Positions 1 to 9,074 of a DNA stretch of 64,000 nt are shown piece by piece. The first letter of the stretch is position 1, and each line of letters begins with the position of its first letter. Below the pieces are notes generated by a model. It did no database searches, was not told the origin of the DNA, and saw nothing but the letters and a program-made list of their open reading frames with translations. The position numbers and the translations under genes were made by a program. The stretch is from a virus. Where the stretch lies: IMG/VR virus record IMGVR_UViG_3300021185_003351, positions 62,001-126,000 of that record; one strand, given 5' to 3'.

Positions 1-606
1 GCAATAACTTGGGATGATACCACATTAACAGTAGGATCATCAGGAGCAGGACATGTTTATGCAACTCAAGTAACTGCATCAGAAGTTAAGATATCTAGTT
101 TAGCAGCTGACAGAATTGTATTTGTTAATTCAACTAATCAATTAGAAGATTCCGCAAATTTACAGTATGATGATGATGGCGGATTAAATGTAGGCGGAAA
201 ATTATCTTTAACCGGTGATTTAATTGTTTCTCATAACTTAACAGTTCAAGGAACAGCATCGTTTCAAAACACAGAAGACTTAGACGTTAAAGACAGATTT
301 ATAAGAATGGCGTCGGGTTCTACCACAACTGGAGATGGTGGATTTGCAGTACAGCAAACAGGTCCATTAGACACAGAAGGATTTGGATATGATAGTGCTT
401 TACAAAGATGGGGAGTTACTTCATCGTTTGATGCATCACAAAATGCATTAAATCCAGCAGCATTTATGCCAATGACAATTAATGGAACAGAAAATGTACC
501 AACCTCTAATCAAGTAGCAAATGAAACTAGATACAAAAAAGCTGGTAACATGTATATTGATACAAATGCTTCCATGGAAGAAGGCGGCGTTTGGATATAC
601 GTATAA
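1..606 (+). CDS. Virion fibre-like protein, 5' end outside window
   Basis: The reading frame is open from base 1, so this is the C-terminal ~201 residues of a longer protein; the first in-frame ATG (307) is internal. It is rich in Ser, Thr, Gly and Asn and contains the LSLTGDLIVSHNLTVQGTAS type of strand repeat seen in fibres of marine T4-like phages, followed by a compact C-terminal domain ending GGVWIYV. The style matches the fibre genes downstream. Role as a tail fibre or other virion appendage is inferred from composition and context; the receptor or attachment partner is unknown. Confidence 0.7.
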   Translation, partial: AITWDDTTLTVGSSGAGHVYATQVTASEVKISSLAADRIVFVNSTNQLEDSANLQYDDDGGLNVGGKLSLTGDLIVSHNLTVQGTASFQNTEDLDVKDRFIRMASGSTTTGDGGFAVQQTGPLDTEGFGYDSALQRWGVTSSFDASQNALNPAAFMPMTINGTENVPTSNQVANETRYKKAGNMYIDTNASMEEGGVWIYV

Positions 607-609
607 TAA

Positions 610-852
610 ATGTTAAAACAGTTACAAAAATTTATGGGATTTACAGCAAAAAATATTGATGTAAAAAATCAAGAAAAAATTAAAATTAAAAAAGCCAAAG
701 TGCCAGAACCAACACAACCTATATCTCAATTAACTAACACAGAAATAGTATGGTTAATGGGGTTAATTAAATCTGGTACTTTTAAAGGTGAAGATGTTCA
801 AACTGTATATGAAACAGTTGTTAAGTTACAAATCATGTTAAATCAATCATAG
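610..852 (+). CDS. Small conserved-looking phage protein, unknown function
   Basis: 80 residues beginning three bases after the previous stop, with no clear Shine-Dalgarno site. The N-terminal third is Lys-rich (KIKIKKAKVPEP) and the C-terminal half (ISQLTNTEIVWLMGLIKSG) looks like a helical bundle. No signal peptide or membrane segment. I do not recognise a family; position among fibre genes suggests a virion or assembly role, which is only inference. Confidence 0.6.
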   Translation: MLKQLQKFMGFTAKNIDVKNQEKIKIKKAKVPEPTQPISQLTNTEIVWLMGLIKSGTFKGEDVQTVYETVVKLQIMLNQS

Positions 853-886
853 TTTGTATTTGATCTTAGAAAATAAATTATTATAA

Positions 887-899
887 TATTTATATTAAA
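887..899 (+). promoter_or_regulatory. Class-1 motif TATTTATATTAAA
   Basis: One of 13 intergenic copies of TATTTATAwwAAA in this window, mostly before structural genes. It lies 77 bases before the fibre gene at 977. Candidate late promoter; no conserved -35 element is visible. Confidence 0.5.
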
Positions 900-926
900 T
901 TGTTGTAGGCCGAAAGGAAGTAGGCA

Positions 927-946
927 TATACACGGCATAGTGTATG
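927..946 (+). other. Leader hairpin before fibre gene
   Basis: The arms ATACAC (928-933) and GTGTAT (940-945) pair around a GGCATA loop, with a possible extra T-G pair outside. No T-run follows, so it is not a typical terminator. It lies between the class-1 motif and the ATG at 977 in an otherwise gene-free 124-base gap; it could affect mRNA stability. Confidence 0.4.
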
Positions 947-976
947 TATCTAACCACAATAAATTAAAGGACATAT

Positions 977-3442
977 ATGCCAAATTGGAAAAAGGTCGTT
1001 GTATCTGGAAGTGCGGCCAATCTACATTCTTTAAACGTATCAACTGATGTCACTGCATCAAATATAAGTTCTAGCGGCAATATATTCGGAAATTTATCTG
1101 AAAACTCATCCACATCATTTAAAACAGTTGTAGTAGATCCATCTACGGGTCAATTTTATAGAACAGGTTCATATGGCACCGGCGGTGGAGGCGGAGGAGG
1201 AAGTGCATTCCCATTTACTGGAGATGCTCAAATAACAGGATCATTAATAGTATCAGGAGCATTACAATTAGATTATAATGGTAATGACAATATAATTATA
1301 GGTTCTGGTTCTGGAGAAGTATTAGACTCTGGAACAAATAATATTATATTTGGTAATAATGCAGCAACTAGTTTAACTACAGGAGGTAGCAATTTAATAA
1401 TAGGTCATAGAGCTGGAAAAAGTACAGCATTAAATCAAGAAAGTGGAAATACTCTTATAGGTATAGGTGCAGGTGAAGATGGAACTTATGATGCAAATTA
1501 TGGATCTAATACATTTATAGGATATAATGCTGGTAAAAGTTCTGCAGCAATGTATAGCACATTTGTGGGATCTGGAGTAGGACAAGGAACTACTAGTTTT
1601 AGTGTTGCCATGGGAGCAAATGGAACTTTATCCTGTACAGCTGCCCAATCTGTTGCATTAGGATATGGTAGTCAAACAAATGGTACCAATAATTACAATG
1701 TATCTCTAGGTACATCAGCTATGCGATCAGGTAATGGTGGATCTCTAAACCAATATAATGTTGCATTAGGATATCAAGCTCAATACACAAGTTATAGACT
1801 TAACAATTCTATTTCAATTGGTGCTAAAGCAGCCTATGGAACAAGTTATGCAAAAGATGATATTTTTATAGGACATGAAGCAGTTTATAGTTATGTAGGA
1901 AATACTACAGGTCGTAATCTTATCATCGGATACCAAGCGGGATATGATTTAGGAGATGCAAGTACACATAATATTTTAATTGGAGAGGGAGTAGGAGCAG
2001 AAAATGTAGTTCTAGAAAAACAATTAAAAATAGGATCTGGATCTTTAATAACAATATCAGCTTCACTAGCAACAGGTGACATAATATTCCCAAGCACGGC
2101 ATCAGCAGACTATTTTGTAGGTGATGGATCTCAATTAACAAATTTACCAGCAGCATCTGCAGGATCAACAGCAGGTAGAGTAGTATTCACAACTACCAAT
2201 GGAGAATTAACTTCTGAAACTGGATTTACATATGATGCAACTACTGACAGATTAACAGTACCTAATTTAACTACCACAACATTTACCGCATCATTTATAA
2301 CATCATCTACAATTGAAACCTCAGGTTCAAATATATTTGGAGATGAAGCTGGAGTAGATATTCAAACATTAATAGGTACTACTAAGATGACCGGTAGTGC
2401 TCAAATTACGGGTAATACACAAATAACAGGATCATTATTAGTAGCAGGAGCTAATTCTGGTATTGCTCCTACCACTTCATCTCTTAAAATAGATAGTAAT
2501 GGATATTTTTATCATTTAGGTAGATACGTTGGAAATGCAACAAATTTTGCAAATAACCAATCTAATACTGTTATAGGTAATAATATAACTAGTGATGGAG
2601 ATTATTACAATACCATAATAGGAGAATCAGCAGGAGTAGGTAGTACAACTAATCAAACCGCAATAGGTAGAGGAGCTATAGCAAATGTTGCAAGTAGTAC
2701 TGCTATTGGGTCTACATCTAAAGCTTACGGTGTTAAAAGTACAAGTATAGGAATGGGTGCTGGTAGTACAACATCAAAGGGTTTAAATATAGGCTACTAT
2801 GCAAGAGGAACTGGAGCAAAAAATATTGTTTTAAATGCTTCTGAAGGAACTGTTGGACCTACTAAAGCAAATACCTTTGGTATTTACATGACTGGTACTA
2901 GTCCTAACTTTGAAATTGAAGCAACAGGTTCATCAACACTATCCGGATCATCTTTCACAATAGAAAAATCAGGTTCAACAGTATTCGAAGTAATAGGATC
3001 AGAAGGTACATTATTTTCAGTAGACGATGATTTAGATGGAACTATATTTACAGCAAACGATAGAACAGGTCTTCCAGTACTAGAAGCATCAGCTTCAGGA
3101 GAAGTTTACATAGGAAAGAATCCACAATCTTTATATACTACAGCTGTTATAAGCTCCACTACCGCAGATGTAACACAATCATTGTATGGATTGGATACAA
3201 GTTCTTATGGAGGAGCCTTCTTTGATTATATAGCACATTCTGGGTCTAATGCACGGGGTGGAACAGTCTCATCTGTATGGACTCCTGGTGGATCTGTTGT
3301 GTTCTCAGAAACAACTACAACTCATATTGGAGACACATCCAATTTAAATTTAGTAGTACACTTTTCTCAAAGTCAAGCACAATTAGCTTGTTATGCAGAT
3401 ACATCTCAATACAATATTAAAGTTATAACACGAGCAATATAA
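977..3442 (+). CDS. Large fibre protein with YadA-head-like repeats
   Basis: 821 residues. The N-terminus (MPNWKKVVVSGSAANLHSLN) is of a type I recognise from marine T4-like phage virion proteins and is followed by a poly-Gly linker. Two blocks (about residues 100-330 and 510-620) carry short repeats such as NTFIGYNAG, SVALGYGSQ, NVALGYQAQ and TAIGRGAI, which resemble the left-handed beta-roll head repeats of YadA-type trimeric adhesins. Near residue 665 a module beginning SGSTVFEVIGSEGTLFSVDD is shared with the fibres at 6399 and 15646. The C-terminus may be a separate tip domain. An AAAGGA site precedes the ATG. Likely a trimeric tail fibre; the receptor is unknown. It ends in a TAATG overlap with the first LamG gene. 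Confidence 0.75.
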   Translation: MPNWKKVVVSGSAANLHSLNVSTDVTASNISSSGNIFGNLSENSSTSFKTVVVDPSTGQFYRTGSYGTGGGGGGGSAFPFTGDAQITGSLIVSGALQLDYNGNDNIIIGSGSGEVLDSGTNNIIFGNNAATSLTTGGSNLIIGHRAGKSTALNQESGNTLIGIGAGEDGTYDANYGSNTFIGYNAGKSSAAMYSTFVGSGVGQGTTSFSVAMGANGTLSCTAAQSVALGYGSQTNGTNNYNVSLGTSAMRSGNGGSLNQYNVALGYQAQYTSYRLNNSISIGAKAAYGTSYAKDDIFIGHEAVYSYVGNTTGRNLIIGYQAGYDLGDASTHNILIGEGVGAENVVLEKQLKIGSGSLITISASLATGDIIFPSTASADYFVGDGSQLTNLPAASAGSTAGRVVFTTTNGELTSETGFTYDATTDRLTVPNLTTTTFTASFITSSTIETSGSNIFGDEAGVDIQTLIGTTKMTGSAQITGNTQITGSLLVAGANSGIAPTTSSLKIDSNGYFYHLGRYVGNATNFANNQSNTVIGNNITSDGDYYNTIIGESAGVGSTTNQTAIGRGAIANVASSTAIGSTSKAYGVKSTSIGMGAGSTTSKGLNIGYYARGTGAKNIVLNASEGTVGPTKANTFGIYMTGTSPNFEIEATGSSTLSGSSFTIEKSGSTVFEVIGSEGTLFSVDDDLDGTIFTANDRTGLPVLEASASGEVYIGKNPQSLYTTAVISSTTADVTQSLYGLDTSSYGGAFFDYIAHSGSNARGGTVSSVWTPGGSVVFSETTTTHIGDTSNLNLVVHFSQSQAQLACYADTSQYNIKVITRAI

Positions 3443-4161
3443 TGGGAACAAGTTACTCTCCAAATATAGTAGAAGATGGATTAATATTTCAAGTAGATGC
3501 TGCAAATCAAAGATCATATCCTGGGAGTGGCACTACTGCTACTGATTTAAAAGGTCCGGCAGAAGGAACTTTATCCGCTGGAGCTAGTTTTAATTCTATA
3601 AACTTAGGAGCATTTCAATTCGATGGAATAGACGATCAATTGAATTTTGGGAATGCCGTATCAACTAATATTGCTAATGGTGAAGATTTAACTATAGATG
3701 CATGGATACGATATACTAGTGATACTGGCGGAGAATCTCAATATCCTATGATTTTTACTAGAAGAAGATCAGTTCAAAATCAATCATCTCTAACTAATTA
3801 TTATCTTTATTTACTCGACTCAACAACTTCCGGTGAGAGATCAATTAGATTCTTCACATCTTATACAGATGGAAATATTACTAGTGATCAAACTGTAAAA
3901 ATTAATACTTGGACTCATATATCAGTAACTTGTCAATCTGGACTTAATAATGGAACCTTTATGTATAAAGATACAGAACAAGTAGCTAATTTTAGAGCTG
4001 ATACTGCGGGAGCATCTAATTGTACTACAATAATAGGCGATTCTCCATATTCAAGTAACAATTTTCCAGGTCAAATAGCTAATGTAAAATTATATAATCG
4101 TGCTCTTTCGACTCAAGAAGTTAAACAAAATTACAATGCAATGAAAGCGAGGTTTAGATAA
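3442..4161 (+). CDS. LamG-like (concanavalin-fold) virion protein, array A copy 1
   Basis: 239 residues. The start ATG overlaps the stop of the upstream fibre. It has the layout of all eight LamG-like proteins here: a start motif (VEDGLIFQVDAAN), a Gly/Asp strand (FQFDGIDDQLNFG), a central beta-sandwich with the TWTHISVTCQSG strand, and an end motif (VKLYNRALSTQEVKQNYNAM). LamG/concanavalin folds bind glycans or serve as fibre-tip domains, so a receptor- or glycan-binding appendage is likely. No signal peptide or membrane segment. The family is inferred from motifs only. Confidence 0.75.
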   Translation: MGTSYSPNIVEDGLIFQVDAANQRSYPGSGTTATDLKGPAEGTLSAGASFNSINLGAFQFDGIDDQLNFGNAVSTNIANGEDLTIDAWIRYTSDTGGESQYPMIFTRRRSVQNQSSLTNYYLYLLDSTTSGERSIRFFTSYTDGNITSDQTVKINTWTHISVTCQSGLNNGTFMYKDTEQVANFRADTAGASNCTTIIGDSPYSSNNFPGQIANVKLYNRALSTQEVKQNYNAMKARFR

Positions 4162-4901
4162 TGGGTATAAGAAGAGGTTCTATATCAACTCCAATCATAT
4201 CGGATGGGCTAGTATTCAATATGGATGCTGCAAATAGGGCAAGTACTATGCCTAATACCGATACTACAACAACATTTAATACTGTAGATACTTCTATATT
4301 TGGTTCTATAATAACAGATGGTACTTGGGAAGCTGGACCACCGTTGGCTTTCGATTTTGATGGTAGCGATGGACATATACAGTTTGGTGTTCTTTCTTTT
4401 ATACGAAATGTTTCTGAATTTACTATTTCATTATGGGTTCAAATAAGTAATTTAACTAGTAATTATAGATTTTTTGGAAGTAGACAATCTAGTTCTCCAT
4501 ATGATGGTCTAGGTAGTGAAACTGGTAGCGGTGGTATGGCCGGAAAATTATTTTTTTATTCAATGGGTAATAATCAAGCATTTCCGGCAGTTGGTATAAC
4601 CATGGCTAATGAGGGAATAACTGCAAATAACTGGTTTTTATTTACATGTAGATATGGAAATTCTACACAAGAAATATTTGTAAATGGAAATCCCACAACA
4701 GTAACTCAAGGAAGCACAACAACTAATGTAGCAAGTACCACCGATAATAATTCTACAAATTTTTTGATAGGCGGAGATTCGATAAATTCAGCCGGAAAAT
4801 TAAATGGTAAAATAGGAAATTTTCAAATTTACAACCGTGCCTTATCAGCAACAGAAATCCTACACAACTACAATGCTTTAAAAGGAAGATTTGGGTTATG
4901 A
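4161..4901 (+). CDS. LamG-like virion protein, array A copy 2
   Basis: 246 residues, one-base overlap with the previous gene. Start motif SDGLVFNMDAANRAS and end motif IYNRALSATEILHNYNALKG frame a divergent middle that carries a Gly-rich stretch (GLGSETGSGGMAG) and the strand NGNPTTVTQG. Its DNA at 4201-4237 and 4865-4891 is nearly identical to the ends of the next gene, while the middles differ, as expected for cassette-like duplication or recombination. A carbohydrate-binding adhesin role is inferred. Confidence 0.75.
   Translation: MGIRRGSISTPIISDGLVFNMDAANRASTMPNTDTTTTFNTVDTSIFGSIITDGTWEAGPPLAFDFDGSDGHIQFGVLSFIRNVSEFTISLWVQISNLTSNYRFFGSRQSSSPYDGLGSETGSGGMAGKLFFYSMGNNQAFPAVGITMANEGITANNWFLFTCRYGNSTQEIFVNGNPTTVTQGSTTTNVASTTDNNSTNFLIGGDSINSAGKLNGKIGNFQIYNRALSATEILHNYNALKGRFGL
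4201..4237 (+). repeat. LamG 5' conserved DNA block, copy a
   Basis: Matches 4932-4968 with one mismatch in 37 bases, starting CGGATGGGCTAGTATTCAAT. It encodes the shared DGLVFNMDAAN start motif. Confidence 0.85.
4865..4891 (+). repeat. LamG 3' conserved DNA block, copy a
   Basis: 27 bases identical to 5593-5619 and one mismatch from 20063-20089. It encodes the NYNALKGRF end motif. Confidence 0.85.
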
Positions 4902-5626
4902 AAATAGGTAGCATAACAACAGGTATTATAGCGGATGGGCTAGTATTCAATATGGATGCGGCAAATAGAGCAAGTTATCCTAAAACTGGTACTACTGTTA
5001 CTGATACTATAGATTATGATATAAATACTAATAACACAGGGACATTTAGTAATAATAACAGTAGTACATTCTTTAGTACAGATAAGGGTGGAATATTTCT
5101 TTTTGATGGAATAGATGATTATATAACAGTTAATGGAAGTACTAATTCTGGACTAAATAGACCAGGAATAACAAACCAAATAACATTAGAAGCCTGGTGT
5201 TATACTAGAACTTTTAATAATAATTATGAAAGAATAATAGCACGAAGAATAGTAAATACTCCTTTACCTTATATGTTTGGATTTCATACTGTGTCAGGTA
5301 ATAAATATGATCTTTATTTAAGTGGTAACAGTAGTTATGGGCCTGCATCTTTAAACTCTACTACTAACGTAATATTAAATGAGTGGGTACATTTTGTAGG
5401 TACTTCTGATAATTCTACAAGAAAAATATATTTAAATGGAGTATTAGATAACTCAGATTCATATTCATCTGGGATATTTTCTACAGATATAAATCTTCAA
5501 ATAGGAGCCCAATTAAGCGGTTACAATTATAATGGAGATATAGGTGCTGTTAGAATATATGATCGCGCCTTATCAGCAAACGAAGTTTTACGCAACTACA
5601 ATGCTTTAAAAGGAAGATTCGAATAA
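4898..5626 (+). CDS. LamG-like virion protein, array A copy 3
   Basis: 242 residues; the ATG overlaps the previous stop by four bases (ATGA), suggesting coupled translation. Motifs in order: ADGLVFNMDAANRASYPKTG, FLFDGIDDYITVNG, the EWVHFVGTSDNSTRKIYLNG strand pair and IYDRALSANEVLRNYNALKG. The strand FVGTSDNSTRKIYLNG is typical of LamG/concanavalin sandwiches. A 31-base run near its 5' end is identical to the gene at 19410, about 14.5 kb away. Likely fibre-associated glycan binder. Confidence 0.75.
   Translation: MKIGSITTGIIADGLVFNMDAANRASYPKTGTTVTDTIDYDINTNNTGTFSNNNSSTFFSTDKGGIFLFDGIDDYITVNGSTNSGLNRPGITNQITLEAWCYTRTFNNNYERIIARRIVNTPLPYMFGFHTVSGNKYDLYLSGNSSYGPASLNSTTNVILNEWVHFVGTSDNSTRKIYLNGVLDNSDSYSSGIFSTDINLQIGAQLSGYNYNGDIGAVRIYDRALSANEVLRNYNALKGRFE
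4932..4994 (+). repeat. LamG 5' conserved DNA block, copy b
   Basis: 4932-4968 matches 4201-4237 with one mismatch. 4964-4994 is identical over 31 bases to 19476-19506. Confidence 0.85.
5593..5619 (+). repeat. LamG 3' conserved DNA block, copy b
   Basis: Identical to 4865-4891 over 27 bases; encodes the NYNALKGRF end motif. Confidence 0.85.
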
Positions 5627-6351
5627 TGGGATTAGCACACGGAACAAATATAGTAAAAGATGGATTAGTATTTTATATGGACGCTATGAATTTAAGAACA
5701 TGGTCTGGTCCTCCTTCATATTCAGTAAATTCATTAGTAGGAAGTGTAACGGGATCTATTTTTAATGATACCTCTGGCAGTTTTGGAAATAGAAATAGTT
5801 TTGATTTTGATGGAACTGATGATCGTATAACAACGAATATAACTGGAAATGCTCTATTAGGAAGTAACAACCCATATACTTTTTCAGCTTGGATTAAACC
5901 ATCAAACCCTGGAAGTTCATCAACCCAAGCAATTTTTGGAGGATATAGCCATTGGTCAAACTTTCATTTTTTTGGATTTTTTGTTAAAAATGGTTATGCT
6001 GGCTATTATTATTCTGGTGGCGGTGGTTTATGGGGTCCAAAGTGGGATACAGCAGCAGATACTCCTGTAACAGAAAATGTTTGGCAAAATATTACTTATA
6101 CTTGGACTGGTACTACTGACCAAACAAGAAAAATTTATATAAATAATGTTTTAAAAAAAACTCAAACTGAATCTGGTGGAGGTGGTATAGTAAGTGCGGT
6201 TTTAATGAATGTAGGATCTTTTAGATATATGTCCCAAAATAATTCACATTTTCAAGGTGATATAGGACCAATACAATTATTTAATAGAGCATTATCAACT
6301 CAAGAACTTATCCAAAACTACAACGCATTAAAAGGTAGATTTAGTTTATAA
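5626..6351 (+). CDS. LamG-like virion protein, array A copy 4
   Basis: 241 residues, one-base overlap with the previous gene; last of the first array. Start motif VKDGLVFYMDAMNLRTW, strand FDFDGTDDRITTN, TWTGTTDQTRKIYINNV strand pair, end motif LFNRALSTQELIQNYNALKG. The middle has an aromatic/Gly-rich loop (GYAGYYYSGGGGLWGPKW) absent from its neighbours, a likely binding-surface difference. It is followed by an intergenic gap with a class-1 motif. Confidence 0.75.
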   Translation: MGLAHGTNIVKDGLVFYMDAMNLRTWSGPPSYSVNSLVGSVTGSIFNDTSGSFGNRNSFDFDGTDDRITTNITGNALLGSNNPYTFSAWIKPSNPGSSSTQAIFGGYSHWSNFHFFGFFVKNGYAGYYYSGGGGLWGPKWDTAADTPVTENVWQNITYTWTGTTDQTRKIYINNVLKKTQTESGGGGIVSAVLMNVGSFRYMSQNNSHFQGDIGPIQLFNRALSTQELIQNYNALKGRFSL

Positions 6352-6354
6352 TCA

Positions 6355-6367
6355 TATTTATATTAAA
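6355..6367 (+). promoter_or_regulatory. Class-1 motif TATTTATATTAAA
   Basis: Intergenic copy, 31 bases before the fibre gene at 6399. Candidate late promoter. Confidence 0.5.
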
Positions 6368-6398
6368 GTACTTTTTGGATAGGGAAAAAAAGAACTAG

Positions 6399-9071
6399 AT
6401 GGCAAACGAATTCATAATAAAACACGGCTTTCTCTCGAAAGGCAATTCTCAAGTAACGGGATCATTAGGCATCTCCGGCTCGGTTGATATTAGTCTTCCT
6501 TCAGGTTCTGCATTTTCTATTAACGAACCAGATAATGACCAACAAGGAAGATTAGATTTTTCATTTACACAAGGTGATCCAGTATTAGAAATAGGAAGTA
6601 GATCTAATATAGCTTATTTAAATTTAAGAAAAGGCTTTACTGGAGATGCTTTTAAAATTGGTAGTGACGGAACTTTTGCAGTAGATGGAACAACTACAAT
6701 TCAATTAAATTCGTCTCAATTTAAACCAAATGCAACTAATACTATTGATTTAGGAGTATTTAATAGAAGATTTAAAGATGTATTTTTATATAATGGGGCT
6801 AAATTAGGCTGGAGTGCTAATACATCTGCAGATCTAGTTGCTTTAAAACATATTGTAGGAACTAATACTTTACAAGTAACAGGATCATCAGATATAATAT
6901 TAGATGTAAAAGGAGTAGTATCAGCTAGTAAATTCACAGCAAACTCTGGAAGTTCAGCAACTTTACCTGGATATTCATTTCATCATGCATCTGGAACTGG
7001 ATTATATTCTCAAGCAGCTGGATATCTTCAATTACAAGTTAATGGTGGCGGATCGCCAGAATTTGAATTAACTACAGGTCAAGCATTATTTAGAGTACCT
7101 ATATCATTAAACAACAATGAATTATACAATGTTAGTAGAATACGTAATCTATCAAGTATAACAGGATCTAATTCTGGAAACACTTTAAATGTATCTGCTT
7201 CATTAGATTTAGTTGGAGATTTATCTATAAGTAAAACAACTGGTACTGGTGCACCAGGCACAGGAACAACTCATTCAATAGCAGTAACTGTTTCAAATCC
7301 AGGAAGTGGTAATAAATATTATTTAGATAATGTATTAACTGATTCAATAGTAATGAATGCTGGTGATGCTTATAAATTTGATCAATCAGCTGCTAGCAAC
7401 AGTACACATCCATTTAGACTTTCAACAGGTACAGATGGATCAGGTACAGCTCCATATGAAGTAGGAGTAACATATGGTGTAGGATCACCAGGAAATGCAA
7501 ATGCATATACTCAAATATCAGTTACCACATCAACAACAGCCCCATTATATTATTATTGCACTCAACATGGTGGAATGGGAGGTTCCGGACAATTAACAGT
7601 TGATTCTGGTTCATTAAATCCAATGGCTGGATTTGCTAATATTACTGGATCTACAAATTTAACTGGATCATTAAATTTAGCAGATAATACAAAATTAAAA
7701 CTAGGAGATTCTGGTGATTTAGAAATTTATCATGACGGTAGTAATAGTTATATAGATGAAGTAGGTACAGGAGCATTATTTTATAGAGGTGGTACACAAA
7801 CATTTCAAAATGCAACTGGTACCAAAACGATGTTAACCTTAAATGCTGCATCTTCTGTAGATTTAAGATTTAACAATTTAACAAAATTATCCACAACAAA
7901 TACCGGTATTTCTGTTACAGGCGAAATTACCGCATCCGGAGCTATTAGTTCAAGTGGCATTATATCAATGGCAACTGCTTCTATTGGTGGAGGATTGTTT
8001 ACATCTGCTTCATTAGCTGCAGGAGGAGGAGGAACTACAGTAGTTGCTAATCCAGGTGGATCTCCAGGAACAGCATTATCAACAATTACAATAGGAGCAT
8101 CTGATTTTTCTGTTGGCGGAGGATCTGGATTTCCATTTGCAGGCGATGGAGTTATATCAGGATCATTATTAATATCGAGTTCTAATGCAGGTGGGGTATC
8201 TACCGCATCAATGACTTTGCAAGGTTCTGGTTCAACAATATTTGAAATACAAGGTTCTCAAGGCCAATTATTTTCAGTTACTGATGATTTAATACACGAT
8301 GTATTTAATGTTTCAGACATATCAGGAGACACATTATTAAAAGTTTCAGGGTCAGGTTTAGTCGAAGTTCCAATAGGACCAATAAGCTCTTCAGGATTAT
8401 TATTTATATCAGCATCAGAAAATGCAGGACAAAGCACATATAAAACATTGGTGCAAGATCCAGCAACCGGAAGAATTTATCATACTGGTTCTTATGGCAC
8501 TGGAGGCGGAGCTGGTGGTGGAGATACATACACCCTACAAGCAGAAGCTAAAAGTGGCACATCTGTACCTTTAAAATTAGACGCAGCTTCTGGAACAGAC
8601 TCTACTGTAAACTTAACAGAAGGCTCAAATATTACATTAACTAGAAATAGTGCAAACCAAATAACCATAGCTAGTGCAGCCGGCGGTGGAGGAGGCGAAT
8701 GGAAAGATTTAGGAACTACTATTACTTCTTCAAAAGATGTTCAAATAACAGGTTCATTAGTAGCTTCTGGATCAGTAGTTAATTTTGCATCTGCATCATC
8801 CGTTATATTACCTGCAGAAACAGTACCATTAATTAATCCTAAAGTAGAATATTTTACAATTTCAGAAATAACTGCTTCTGGAACTACAGTACCATTACCT
8901 AATTCATTAACGTTTGTATCTTCATCCGCATTTGAGTACTTGGAAATATTTATAAATGGATTAAGGTTACGTTATGATATAGATTTTGCACCAATGTCTA
9001 CTAGCACAATAAAATATTTTGTAACAATACCAAGTGGATCTGAAGTCACATATAAATCATTAAGGAGATAG
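6399..9071 (+). CDS. Large fibre protein with embedded cupredoxin-like domain
   Basis: 890 residues. The N-terminus (MANEFIIKHGFLSKGNSQVT) and Ser/Gly/Ala-rich strands are typical of marine T4-like phage fibres. About residues 285-405 form an inserted domain with H337 in a THPFRLS strand and C387, H390 and M393 in YYYCTQHGGMGG; this matches the His/Cys/His/Met ligand pattern of type-1 copper proteins. A KLGDSGDLEIYHDGSNSYI segment and the shared module SGSTIFEIQGSQGQLFSVTD follow. The C-terminus (LEIFINGLRLRYDIDF) looks like a phage tail domain. Likely a long tail fibre or virion appendage; whether metal is bound is untested. Confidence 0.75.
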   Translation: MANEFIIKHGFLSKGNSQVTGSLGISGSVDISLPSGSAFSINEPDNDQQGRLDFSFTQGDPVLEIGSRSNIAYLNLRKGFTGDAFKIGSDGTFAVDGTTTIQLNSSQFKPNATNTIDLGVFNRRFKDVFLYNGAKLGWSANTSADLVALKHIVGTNTLQVTGSSDIILDVKGVVSASKFTANSGSSATLPGYSFHHASGTGLYSQAAGYLQLQVNGGGSPEFELTTGQALFRVPISLNNNELYNVSRIRNLSSITGSNSGNTLNVSASLDLVGDLSISKTTGTGAPGTGTTHSIAVTVSNPGSGNKYYLDNVLTDSIVMNAGDAYKFDQSAASNSTHPFRLSTGTDGSGTAPYEVGVTYGVGSPGNANAYTQISVTTSTTAPLYYYCTQHGGMGGSGQLTVDSGSLNPMAGFANITGSTNLTGSLNLADNTKLKLGDSGDLEIYHDGSNSYIDEVGTGALFYRGGTQTFQNATGTKTMLTLNAASSVDLRFNNLTKLSTTNTGISVTGEITASGAISSSGIISMATASIGGGLFTSASLAAGGGGTTVVANPGGSPGTALSTITIGASDFSVGGGSGFPFAGDGVISGSLLISSSNAGGVSTASMTLQGSGSTIFEIQGSQGQLFSVTDDLIHDVFNVSDISGDTLLKVSGSGLVEVPIGPISSSGLLFISASENAGQSTYKTLVQDPATGRIYHTGSYGTGGGAGGGDTYTLQAEAKSGTSVPLKLDAASGTDSTVNLTEGSNITLTRNSANQITIASAAGGGGGEWKDLGTTITSSKDVQITGSLVASGSVVNFASASSVILPAETVPLINPKVEYFTISEITASGTTVPLPNSLTFVSSSAFEYLEIFINGLRLRYDIDFAPMSTSTIKYFVTIPSGSEVTYKSLRR
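9062..9067 (+). promoter_or_regulatory. Strong Shine-Dalgarno AAGGAG
   Basis: AAGGAG lies inside the end of the fibre gene, 7 bases before the ATG at 9075. Such a clear site is uncommon in this window and fixes the start of the small gene. Confidence 0.6.
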
Positions 9072-9074
9072 GCT

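Noticed and set aside
887-899. Leftward T4-late promoters (TATAAATA on the minus strand)
   Set aside because: Every copy would transcribe antisense to plus-strand genes; no minus-strand genes exist to use them. The motif is reported as class 1 instead.
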